Source: CAYXRS01 sp964636485
GTDB lineage: Bacteria > Gemmatimonadota > Gemmatimonadetes > Gemmatimonadales > Gemmatimonadaceae
Assembly: GCA_964636485.1 (NCBI GenBank)
Contig: CAZWSO010000170.1
Coordinates: 1 to 5,676 of the forward strand
Direction: 5' to 3'
Length of the DNA: 5,676 nt
Positions within the stretch are counted from its first letter, which is position 1. Each line of letters opens with the position of its first letter. The position numbers and the translations under genes are program-made. This document shows positions 1 to 5,676 of the stretch, piece after piece. The notes under the pieces are model-generated. The model worked only from the letters and a program-made list of their open reading frames with translations. It was not told the origin of the DNA and made no database searches.

Positions 1-33
1 GGCCAGGTGAGCGATGCCGGCATTGACCGGTGA
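1..33 (+). CDS. possible last codons of an upstream gene (very weak)
   Basis: The first frame is open from the window edge and ends in TGA at 31-33, giving only ten residues, GQVSDAGIDR. The one reason to mention it is position: a perfect hairpin starts at the next base, as expected at the end of a transcription unit. Ten codons cannot establish a gene and no family is recognisable. It may be chance. Confidence 0.12.
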   Translation, partial: GQVSDAGIDR

Positions 34-51
34 GCCTTCTCTGCAGAAGGC
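34..51 (+). terminator. hairpin with 7-bp stem, possible terminator
   Basis: GCCTTCT (34-40) and AGAAGGC (45-51) are perfectly complementary around a CTGC loop. The structure begins directly after a TGA at 31-33. No T-tract follows, so it is not a classical intrinsic terminator. It could be the stem of a Rho-assisted or U-less terminator, or chance. Confidence 0.25.
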
Positions 52-148
52 GGAATGCGGCGCCCATTAGGCTCATCACCCGGCGCGCGGCTTTTGCTTG
101 CGAACTTGGCGAGCAGCACTCGGCGACGAGCTGCTAATACCGGGCGGG

Positions 149-235
149 GGTCACGCCACTGACGCCGAAGTCGGCATATGCGGCGAAGCAACGGACGGGG
201 AGACGTACTGCTGGGGCAGTCAGAACGCTGCTCAG
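149..235 (+). pseudogene. eroded RCC1-type repeat fragment
   Basis: In the frame that runs from 71 to a TGA at 275, the stretch translated from about 167 includes CGEATDGETYCWGS. This matches the core of RCC1-like (regulator of chromosome condensation) beta-propeller repeats in environmental bacteria, where the pattern is roughly C-G-x-x-x-x-G-x-x-Y-C-W-G-S-N. What is seen is one repeat core. The flanks (GGGHATDAEVGI before, QNAAQGEDSRRG after) only loosely follow the family, there is no start codon with a ribosome site, and no second repeat could be read in any frame. It is best explained as a decayed or frameshifted remnant of a secreted RCC1-repeat protein, but a chance match is possible. 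Confidence 0.3.
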
Positions 236-454
236 GGCGAAGATAGCCGGCGAGGTTGCAGTTGGCCGGGTTGACCACTATGGTAGCTGCCTGTGGAGCC
301 CTGGCTCGCGGCTCGCCGCCCCTCCCCCTCCCACGCCGGGTTGACACACATAGCGGGCTTTGCGGTGAAACCGCTCGACGCTCCGTAGTAGCAGCCTTCG
401 GCAGCGCCGCGGCGAAACGCTGGCGCGAGGGCGTCGAGGAGGACACGAACCCAT
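236..454 (+). promoter_or_regulatory. leader region upstream of the sigma/kinase operon
   Basis: No intact gene is supported here, so this stretch probably holds the promoter of the sigma-kinase pair. The 11-base sequence GCCGGGTTGAC occurs twice, at 265-275 and 335-345, exactly 70 bases apart. The second copy runs into TTGACA (341-346), a perfect match to a -35 hexamer, but no convincing -10 element sits 16-18 bases downstream (the bases there read like GGTGAA). The gene may therefore use a non-housekeeping promoter, or these copies may be binding sites. Frames open across this stretch in either direction have the arginine-, proline- and glycine-rich composition of GC-rich shadows. Confidence 0.3.
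436..442 (+). promoter_or_regulatory. ribosome binding site of the sigma factor gene
   Basis: GAGGAGG is a strong Shine-Dalgarno match, 12 bases before the ATG at 455. The spacing is longer than usual. No better-placed in-frame start exists, and the protein alignment needs the residues right after this ATG, so the site still supports the start. Confidence 0.5.
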
Positions 455-1048
455 ATGCGTCCCATCACCGGCGGCGACATCACCCGCGTTCTGGCCGAGC
501 TGCGCGAAGCGGGGCGGGAACAGGCGCTGGACCGACTGGTGCCGCTGGTCTACGCCGAGTTGCGAGCCATGGCCGCCGCGCACCTCCGCAACGAGCGCGC
601 CGGCCATTCGCTTCAGGCCACCGCCCTCGTGCACGAAGCCTACCTGCGGCTGGCGGGAGACGAGCTCCCGGCCTGGAGCAACCGCGCGCACTTCTTCCAC
701 GCCGCGGCCGAGGCAATGCGCCGCATCCTGATCGAGCACGCGCGCAGCCGCGGCCGGGCGAAACGAGGCGGGAAGCGCGTCCAGGTATCTCTCGCGGGTC
801 TGGACCTGGCCGCCGATCACGATCCCGAAGAGATCCTGGCCCTCGATGACGCGATTTGTCGCCTGGAGAGGCAGGACCCAACGGCCGCTGAGGTCGTCCG
901 GCTCCGGTTCTTCGCCGGCCTGTCGGTGGAGGAGACGGCACGGGCGCTCGATCTGTCCGAACGGACGGTGAAGCGGGAGTGGGCCTTCGCCCGGGCGTGG
1001 CTCTACCGCGTGCTGGGCGACCTCGGCACAGAAAGCGGCGGAGAGTGA
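455..1048 (+). CDS. ECF-like RNA polymerase sigma factor (TIGR02999 / Sigma70_ECF type)
   Basis: This 197-residue alternative sigma factor would bind core RNA polymerase in the cytoplasm and direct it to a dedicated promoter set. Family features are visible in order. Residues 8-40 carry a helix like that opening this family (DITRVLAELREAG, then LVPLVYAELRAMA). Residues 51-66 are the signature HSLQATALVHEAYLRL of region 2. Residues 74-106 form the basic region WSNRAHFFHAAAEAMRR..., used for -10 contact and melting. An acidic linker follows at about 118-130. Residues 140-187 are region 4, with the helix-turn-helix LSVEETARALDLSERTVKRE (157-176). The length is normal for the family. No anti-sigma gene is adjacent; the next gene, 3 bases on, encodes a kinase. 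The usual acidic D-A-E-D of region 2.2 reads Q-A-T-A here (residues 54-57), which suggests control by phosphorylation. Family assignment is firm; target promoters are unknown. Confidence 0.95.
   Translation: MRPITGGDITRVLAELREAGREQALDRLVPLVYAELRAMAAAHLRNERAGHSLQATALVHEAYLRLAGDELPAWSNRAHFFHAAAEAMRRILIEHARSRGRAKRGGKRVQVSLAGLDLAADHDPEEILALDDAICRLERQDPTAAEVVRLRFFAGLSVEETARALDLSERTVKREWAFARAWLYRVLGDLGTESGGE
1040..1045 (+). promoter_or_regulatory. ribosome binding site of the kinase gene inside the end of the sigma gene
   Basis: GGAGAG lies six bases before the kinase ATG and overlaps the last codons and stop of the sigma gene. It fixes the kinase start at 1052 and indicates translational coupling within one mRNA. 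Confidence 0.7.
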
Positions 1049-1051
1049 CCC

Positions 1052-4000
1052 ATGACGGATGCGAGATGGCTGCGCGCCAAGCAGGTGTTCCACGAGGCGC
1101 TCGAGAAGAGCGGGCCGGAGCGAGCCCGGTTCCTGGCGGCGGCTACGGGCGATGACCAGGAACTGCGTGCACAGGTGCAGGGGCTGCTGGCGGCGCACTC
1201 GGAGGCTGGCGAGTTCCTGTCGTCGCCCACGGGGCCACAGCCGGACGAAGCCGCGCGGGCTGCCGCAAGAGTGCTCGCCGCCGGACCACCTGAGGCGCCG
1301 GGCTCGCGCATCGGTCCTTACAAGCTGCTCCAGGTGATCGGCGAGGGCGGCTTTGGCGTGGTGTACATGGCCGAACAGGAGCATCCGATCCGCCGGCGCG
1401 TCGCGCTCAAGATTATCAAGCTCGGCATGGACACGAAGGAAGTGATCGCGCGGTTCGAGGCCGAGCGTCAGGCGCTGGCGCTGATGGACCACCCCAGCAT
1501 TGCCAAGGTACTCGACGCCGGAGCCACGGACTCGGGACGTCCGTACTTCGTGATGGAGCTGGTGAAGGGCGTGCCGATCACTGAATACGCCGACGCCAGC
1601 AAGCTCACGACGCGCGAGCGGCTGGAGCTGTTCGTCCACGTGTGCAGGGCGGTCCACCACGCGCACGAAAAGGGGATAATCCATCGCGACATCAAGCCGT
1701 CGAATGTGATGGTTACGCTCCACGACGGAACGCCGGTGCCGAAGGTCATCGACTTCGGAATCGCCAAGGCGATGAACCAGCCACTCACGGAGAAGACGCT
1801 GTTCACCGCGTTCGGCGAGTTCGTTGGGACGCCGTGGTGCATGAGTCCGGAGCAGGCTGCGATGAGCGGTCTGGAGATCGATCGCCGCTGCGACGTGTAC
1901 GCCCTTGGCGCGCTGCTCTACGAGCTGCTGACCGGGACGACTCCTTTCGAGTCGGAGAGCGTGCGCACGCGCACGTTTCTCGAGATCATGCGAATTGTCC
2001 GCGAGGAAGATCCACCCACGCCGTCGGCGCGGCTGAACACGCTGGGCAACCGCCTGGAGGAAGTGGCGCAGCGCCGTCAGTCGGAGCCTCGCGCGCTGGC
2101 CAGGCTGATGCGCGGCGACCTGGACTGGATAGTCATGAGGGCGATGGAGAAGGATCGTCGCCGGCGCTACGACTCGGCCAGCGACCTGGCGGAAGACCTG
2201 TCGCGCTTCTTCCGGCACGAGCCGGTGACGGCTCGTCGGCCGAGTGCCGTCTACCGCGCGGGCAAGTTCGCGCGGCGGCGCAGAGGTCCGCTGCTGGCAG
2301 CGGCGGCCATGGCCTTCGCGATCATGACCGGCAGCGCTGTATCGCAGGTGGGCACGGCCGGTTCGCGCAGCGATCACGGGCTGCCGGTCATCGAGCCTAC
2401 TCTCACCAGGATCGTGGGCTCCGATACGCTGAACATTCTGGACCCCGCGCTCTCCCCGGACGGCCGATGGGTGGCGTTCTCCCTGCAGCGCATCGGCGCG
2501 CTATGGATCGTTTCGTCGAACGGCGGCGAGCTCAGGCAACTGGTGCCCGCGGACGCGTCCGAGGCCACCTGGTTTCCTGAAGGAGATCGCATTGCGTACC
2601 TCACCCCCCACGGTATCATGACGCAGCCGTTCGACGGCCGAACTGGAGAAGCAACCGGTTCACCACGGTCGGCGGTGCCGGGACGTATTGCCGGCGGCTT
2701 CCGTATCTCGCCGGACGGACGGTGGATCGCGTATCGGGCGTGGTCGGACAGCTTGCGGATGTGGATCAGGATCGTCCCGGCCGATGGCGGAGAAGCGACC
2801 ACGGTGGTCGATGGCCATGGCAGGGTGTTTCTGATGGACTGGTCGGCTGACGGCAGGTACATCTACTATCGTGCGCAGACGCCCGCCTCGCGATTCTACC
2901 GCGTGGCGATAACAGGGGGGACACCGGAGGAAGTACGCAGACCTCCCGAAGGAGCGTCGGCGCCGCGCGTACCATATCAGATCACGCGCATCTCCGATCA
3001 GCCCGCGGCGAGTCTACCGTTGGAAGTGCAAACGTACTCCGGGTCACCCGTCGCACGCATCGCGCTGCCGCAGGGCGCCTTCACGCAGTCCACAGGGCGG
3101 ACGTTTGCCGCGGGCGGACGCCAACTCCTCACGGTAGTGTCCGGTTCGGTGGCGCCGGTTCGAGTGGTTCCCATCACCGGCGGGGCTCCACGTCAGATAG
3201 GTGAAGCGCGCGCCATGGAGATGCCGCTGGCATGGTCTGCCGACGGGAGCGAGATATTTTTCGCCACTCCGCTCGACGGACGGAACGTCATCATGCGCAC
3301 TTCGGTTGCCGGTGGCGCCGCCCGTGAAGTCGGTCTGATGCCCGATCGTGGTCCGCCGCTCGTGAACGAATGGGCGAACCCGGTCACGTTTTCCGCCGAC
3401 GGGCAGTACCTGAGCTACTCCCGGCCCACACCTGGGAGCGACTATCGCACGCTCGTGATCCGTCCGGTGGCCGGTGGCAGGGAGCGGATCGTCACGACTT
3501 CGCTCTTTCATCAGTCTGCGTTCCGTCTGGCGGGACCGGGTGGGACACCGAACTTCGCCGGTGAAGACTTCCTGTACCTGGAGCTGCGCAACGGACAGGT
3601 GGAGCTTCGCGCCGTATCACCCGGCGGCTCTTCACGGCTGCTGAGGTCCTTTCCCGAGGTGGACGGAACGGTACCCAAGGGCGTGTTCGGACGACGCGTG
3701 GCGTACGCTCCCGAGCCCATGGGCCGCTATCCCGCTGTTACGGACGCGGCGCGTAACCGAATCATGGTGGTCGATGGCCCCGACGGCGAGGAGAAGGAAG
3801 TGGCGGCGCTGCCGAGTGTGTTGGCGTTCGACGACATCGTCTGGTCGCCCGATGGGCGCTGGATCGCCGCCAGCGCGTACGTGGGTGAGCTGTCGAACTA
3901 TACGATTAAGATCCTGGTCGTGGGCGTCACGCCGACCGGCGACGTGTTCAAGCCGGCGCGGCTGATAGATACGCCGATCATCTACGCGGCATGGGGTCTC

Positions 4001-4246
4001 CGCTGGACGCCCGATGGCCGAAGCGTGGTCCTCACCGGCCAGAGCCCGCCCAGTGGCCGATACGATGTGTGGGTGGTGCCCGTGCACGGTGAGGGATCGC
4101 CAGTTGCGATCACCAGCGCCGAGCAGGACCCGCTCGCGTTCAACGTGCTGTCGCCCGATGGTCGCCACGTGGTGTACCGGTCGCACGTCGAGCGAGGGAC
4201 GTCGCTGTGGCTGGCGGACATTGGAGACGCGTTGACCAGGCGCTAA
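1052..4246 (+). CDS. membrane Ser/Thr protein kinase with C-terminal PD40/TolB-like propeller sensor
   Basis: A 1064-residue Hanks-type kinase. Residues 5-58 form a helical module (RWLRAKQVFHEALE..., LLAAHSEAGEFL) typical of kinases paired with this sigma type. The kinase domain spans about 88-390: glycine loop GEGGFG 97-102, ATP lysine K120, helix-C glutamate probably E138, HRDIKPSN 211-218 with catalytic D213, DFG 234-236, MSPEQ 264-268, and CDVYALG 280-286. A family insert (about 301-360) ends in GDLDWIVMRAMEKD. All catalytic residues are present, so it should be active. Basic KFARRRRG precedes one membrane helix (about 412-430). The rest, outside by inference, has nine clear PD40 motifs (for example SPDGRWIA, WSADGRYIYY) near 464, 505, 550, 595, 726, 777, 928, 984 and 1031, plus diverged ones. 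These fold as beta-propeller blades and probably bind a ligand or peptide. It likely phosphorylates the adjacent sigma factor. Oddities are Trp-Cys (262-263) before MSPEQ, where Ala-Tyr is usual, and propellers in place of the common TPR tail. Confidence 0.93.
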   Translation: MTDARWLRAKQVFHEALEKSGPERARFLAAATGDDQELRAQVQGLLAAHSEAGEFLSSPTGPQPDEAARAAARVLAAGPPEAPGSRIGPYKLLQVIGEGGFGVVYMAEQEHPIRRRVALKIIKLGMDTKEVIARFEAERQALALMDHPSIAKVLDAGATDSGRPYFVMELVKGVPITEYADASKLTTRERLELFVHVCRAVHHAHEKGIIHRDIKPSNVMVTLHDGTPVPKVIDFGIAKAMNQPLTEKTLFTAFGEFVGTPWCMSPEQAAMSGLEIDRRCDVYALGALLYELLTGTTPFESESVRTRTFLEIMRIVREEDPPTPSARLNTLGNRLEEVAQRRQSEPRALARLMRGDLDWIVMRAMEKDRRRRYDSASDLAEDLSRFFRHEPVTARRPSAVYRAGKFARRRRGPLLAAAAMAFAIMTGSAVSQVGTAGSRSDHGLPVIEPTLTRIVGSDTLNILDPALSPDGRWVAFSLQRIGALWIVSSNGGELRQLVPADASEATWFPEGDRIAYLTPHGIMTQPFDGRTGEATGSPRSAVPGRIAGGFRISPDGRWIAYRAWSDSLRMWIRIVPADGGEATTVVDGHGRVFLMDWSADGRYIYYRAQTPASRFYRVAITGGTPEEVRRPPEGASAPRVPYQITRISDQPAASLPLEVQTYSGSPVARIALPQGAFTQSTGRTFAAGGRQLLTVVSGSVAPVRVVPITGGAPRQIGEARAMEMPLAWSADGSEIFFATPLDGRNVIMRTSVAGGAAREVGLMPDRGPPLVNEWANPVTFSADGQYLSYSRPTPGSDYRTLVIRPVAGGRERIVTTSLFHQSAFRLAGPGGTPNFAGEDFLYLELRNGQVELRAVSPGGSSRLLRSFPEVDGTVPKGVFGRRVAYAPEPMGRYPAVTDAARNRIMVVDGPDGEEKEVAALPSVLAFDDIVWSPDGRWIAASAYVGELSNYTIKILVVGVTPTGDVFKPARLIDTPIIYAAWGLRWTPDGRSVVLTGQSPPSGRYDVWVVPVHGEGSPVAITSAEQDPLAFNVLSPDGRHVVYRSHVERGTSLWLADIGDALTRR

Positions 4247-4425
4247 ACCGGGGTGAAATGGGATCAGATCACTGCCGTCTACTTTAGCAGCTTGAATGCG
4301 TGAGTCCGCTCGTTGAGGCGCGGGTGGCGGCGCCATCGAGCCACGGCCGGGTTCGTGAAGTTTTCTCCGGGTCGACGCGCAAGATGTGCCGGGGCGGATC
4401 TACAGCTTCACCGCCCGCTGCCGAT

Positions 4426-4439
4426 GATCCGATCGGATC
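4426..4439. promoter_or_regulatory. 14-bp perfect palindrome, candidate operator
   Basis: GATCCGATCGGATC equals its own reverse complement. It lies 92 bases before the lipoprotein ATG. An AT-richer patch follows at 4443-4451 (TAATACGAT), containing TACGAT, a four-of-six match to a -10 hexamer. A dimeric regulator sitting upstream of or over the promoter would fit. No good -35 hexamer is seen at the matching distance. A palindrome of this size can occur by chance in several kilobases. Confidence 0.25.
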
Positions 4440-4520
4440 CAGTAATACGATGAAGGATGTGGTGACGCGTGAACCTCCCGCCGAGTCGGCACCCGCGCCC
4501 CGCCCGTCGACCCTCGGCCC

Positions 4521-4524
4521 GGAG
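4521..4524 (+). promoter_or_regulatory. ribosome binding site that decides the lipoprotein start
   Basis: GGAG lies seven bases before the ATG at 4532. A longer in-frame reading from a GTG at 4469 would put about 21 Arg/Pro-rich residues before the signal peptide and has no comparable site, so 4532 is preferred. Confidence 0.55.
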
Positions 4525-4531
4525 ACCACCC

Positions 4532-5542
4532 ATGTCCCACCGTCGTTCCTCGTCCCCGTCGTGCTCCCCGCGGTTCCGCCTCGTCCCCTTCGCCGTGATC
4601 GCTCTCGCGGGTTGCGGGGCCGACGCTCCGATCGACGCGGCGGACGAAGTGCCCGACCCCCCTGCCGTCGCAACCCGGTCCTTCCGGGCGGCGCTGCAGC
4701 CGGAAGGCTTCGCCGCGCCCGTGACGTACCGCTGGTCACCCGAGCCCGGCGGCGGGCAGGGCACACCCCTCGCCCGGTACGGGCTCATCGCGTTGGAGGA
4801 GGGCACCGTGGGGGTGACCGTGGAGGCGTGCGGGGCGCTTCAGTCCCATGTCCTCGAGCTCGTGGCAGCGCAACCCGCGGCGGCGACCGCCCAGGAGCCT
4901 GCGGACGCCGACGACTTCGGGACCCTTCAACTCAATCAGACCCTGTCCGGCAACATCCAGCAGGCCGGCGACTTTGACGTCTACTGCTTCTTCGGCACGG
5001 TGGGCCAGAGGATCAGCGTCCGTATGGATCGGACGAGCGCGGATCTCGATCCCTCTCTCCACCTGCTCAGCCCGAGCGGCGTACAGGTGGCCTTCAACAA
5101 CAATGGTGGCGGGGGCGTGAACTCCCGCAACAACGGCTATCTGAGTCCGCAGGATGGACCGTACACTATCTACGCACGTGACGCGCGCGGCAGCGTGGGA
5201 ACCGGGGGGTACCGCGTCTCGGTCCAGTCCGGGGCCGAGGCCTTGAACTCCGCTCCCTCCATCACGCACCTCTCCCCCAGTTCGGCCATTGGCACCGTCT
5301 TCGGCTCGGATTTCTGGGTCGCCATCTACGGGAATGGGTTCACCGCGGACTCCCGGCCGCAGTGGAACGGCTCGTTCCGTTCGCATTACTTCAGCCACAG
5401 CGGGCTCATGTACATCCGGGTGCGCGGCAGCGACCTCGGCCTTCCCTGGCCCCGGGCTGCGTTCGTCACCGTCCACAACCCCGCTTCCAGCGGAGGAAGG
5501 TCGAACTCGCACCTCTTCACGATCAACGTGCCCTGGAAGTAA
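4532..5542 (+). CDS. secreted lipoprotein with PPC domain and IPT/TIG-like domain
   Basis: A 336-residue exported lipoprotein of unknown specific role. The N-terminus is a type II signal peptide: a basic start (MSHRR), a hydrophobic stretch (LVPFAVIALAG) and lipobox L25-A-G-C28, so Cys28 would be lipidated. Residues 47-112 look like a small beta domain (VTYRWSPEPGGG..., GTVGVTVEACG), perhaps Ig-like. Residues 128-233 match a PPC (bacterial pre-peptidase C-terminal) domain: GTLQLNQTLSGNIQ, DFDVYCFFGTVGQRISVRM, DLDPSLHLLSPSG, GPYTIYARD, GGYRVSV. Residues 241-333 match an IPT/TIG fold: APSITHLSPSSA, FWVAIYGNGF, PQWNGS, VTVHNPASSGGRSNSH. No protease or other catalytic motif is present, so these are probably binding or adhesion modules at the cell surface. 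It lies 285 bases after the kinase on the same strand with its own likely promoter. It could be a target of the sigma-kinase circuit, but that is only suggested by proximity. Confidence 0.85.
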   Translation: MSHRRSSSPSCSPRFRLVPFAVIALAGCGADAPIDAADEVPDPPAVATRSFRAALQPEGFAAPVTYRWSPEPGGGQGTPLARYGLIALEEGTVGVTVEACGALQSHVLELVAAQPAAATAQEPADADDFGTLQLNQTLSGNIQQAGDFDVYCFFGTVGQRISVRMDRTSADLDPSLHLLSPSGVQVAFNNNGGGGVNSRNNGYLSPQDGPYTIYARDARGSVGTGGYRVSVQSGAEALNSAPSITHLSPSSAIGTVFGSDFWVAIYGNGFTADSRPQWNGSFRSHYFSHSGLMYIRVRGSDLGLPWPRAAFVTVHNPASSGGRSNSHLFTINVPWK

Positions 5543-5676
5543 ATGTCGCCCGGCTCGTACCATGCCTCGGGTCGGTCGCCAGTCTGTTGCACCACGTTCT
5601 GCCAACTGGCGATCTGTCGCGCGTTCAGATCACGCTCTTCGCGCATCATTTCAGGGCCGCGGGCCGGATCGATTTC
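5386..5676 (-). CDS. possible 3' end of a convergent gene, product not recognised
   Basis: On the minus strand a frame is open from the right window edge and ends at a stop at 5386-5388. The part outside the lipoprotein gene (5543-5676) reads like a real protein, with phrases such as EMMREERDLNARQIASWQ and TGDRPEAWYEPGD and mostly G or C at third positions. The remaining C-terminal 52 or so residues lie antisense to the lipoprotein gene and look like a read-through shadow (GRPRSLPRTRMYMSPLWLK). A tail-to-tail overlap of 157 bases is unusual, so the true gene may have lost its normal stop, or the frame may be chance. An internal ATG pair at 5644-5649 exists, but the open frame continues past the edge, so a start outside the window is equally possible. 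No family is recognised. Confidence 0.3.
   Translation of the reverse strand, partial: EIDPARGPEMMREERDLNARQIASWQNVVQQTGDRPEAWYEPGDIYFQGTLIVKRCEFDLPPLEAGLWTVTNAARGQGRPRSLPRTRMYMSPLWLK

Larger units (their letters stand above)
4247..4531 (+). other. spacer between kinase and lipoprotein genes
   Basis: No gene is supported in these 285 bases. A frame open across it is basic and proline-rich, without any family resemblance. No T-tailed hairpin follows the kinase stop; the only stem noted, GTGGC/GCCAC (4324-4328 with 4340-4344), is short and lacks a T-tract. The lipoprotein gene's promoter probably lies in the right half, around the palindrome at 4426-4439. Confidence 0.5.

Noticed and set aside
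341..369. TTGACA as a complete housekeeping promoter for the sigma gene
   Set aside because: The -35 hexamer is perfect but no -10-like hexamer is found 16-18 bases downstream, so it is mentioned only as part of the leader region.
256..849. 197-codon plus-strand frame overlapping the sigma gene
   Set aside because: The translation is low-complexity Arg/Pro/Gly/Ala, has no ribosome site, and overlaps a firmly assigned gene in another frame.
278..2377. 699-codon open frame on the minus strand antisense to the sigma and kinase genes
   Set aside because: It is Arg/His/Leu-rich with no family motif and lies opposite two genes with clear conserved motifs. Strong G/C third-position bias in the real genes removes stops from the opposite frame.
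1642..2580. 312-codon plus-strand frame inside the kinase gene
   Set aside because: It is a +1-type shadow of the kinase reading frame, with no recognisable domain.
4324..4344. GTGGC/GCCAC stem as a terminator for the sigma-kinase operon
   Set aside because: Only 5 bp, with an 11-base loop and no T-tract.
4300..4977. 225-codon plus-strand frame bridging the spacer and the lipoprotein start
   Set aside because: Arg/Pro/Gly-rich composition, no ribosome site, and out of frame with the lipoprotein it overlaps.
4736..5605. 289-codon minus-strand frame antisense to the lipoprotein gene
   Set aside because: It lies almost entirely opposite a gene with signal peptide, PPC and TIG features, and its own translation has no family motif.
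5576..5612. Inverted repeat TCGCCAGT / ACTGGCGA as a terminator after the lipoprotein gene
   Set aside because: The arms are separated by 21 bases, there is no T-tract, 8-bp arms at such distances are expected by chance, and it lies in the putative convergent coding frame.

Overview
This is GC-rich DNA, dense with coding sequence on the plus strand. It most resembles a Gemmatimonadota or Acidobacteriota-type genome, possibly myxobacterial or planctomycetal. That suggestion rests on three protein types common in those phyla: an ECF-like sigma factor of the TIGR02999 / Sigma70_ECF type, a large membrane Ser/Thr kinase with the matching N-terminal module and kinase insert, and a PPC + IPT/TIG lipoprotein. 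No rRNA, tRNA, CRISPR array or transposase is visible, so the taxonomic call is inference.

Layout. Positions 1-454 hold no convincing intact gene. They contain a stop codon followed at once by a 7-bp hairpin (34-51), a short stretch that reads like one eroded RCC1-type repeat (about 149-235), and an 11-bp direct repeat, GCCGGGTTGAC, at 265 and 335. At 455-1048 lies the sigma factor. After 3 nt comes a 1064-residue protein (1052-4246) made of an N-terminal helical module, a Hanks-type kinase with all its catalytic residues, one transmembrane segment and a long PD40/TolB-like beta-propeller region. A 285-base spacer (4247-4531) carries a perfect 14-bp palindrome (4426-4439). A lipoprotein gene (4532-5542) follows, with a lipobox, a PPC domain and an IPT/TIG domain. 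At the right edge a minus-strand frame is open through the window boundary and may be the end of a convergent gene.

How it may work. The sigma factor and kinase are almost certainly one transcription unit, and no anti-sigma gene lies beside them. In this sigma the acidic patch that canonical ECF factors use in region 2.2 is replaced by Gln-Ala-Thr-Ala. That fits a sigma that is inactive until a partner kinase phosphorylates a threonine, as described for the EcfP/PknT pair of Vibrio parahaemolyticus. The propeller region after the membrane segment would be the outward-facing sensor. The lipoprotein could be an output of the circuit or simply a neighbour; the sequence does not decide this.
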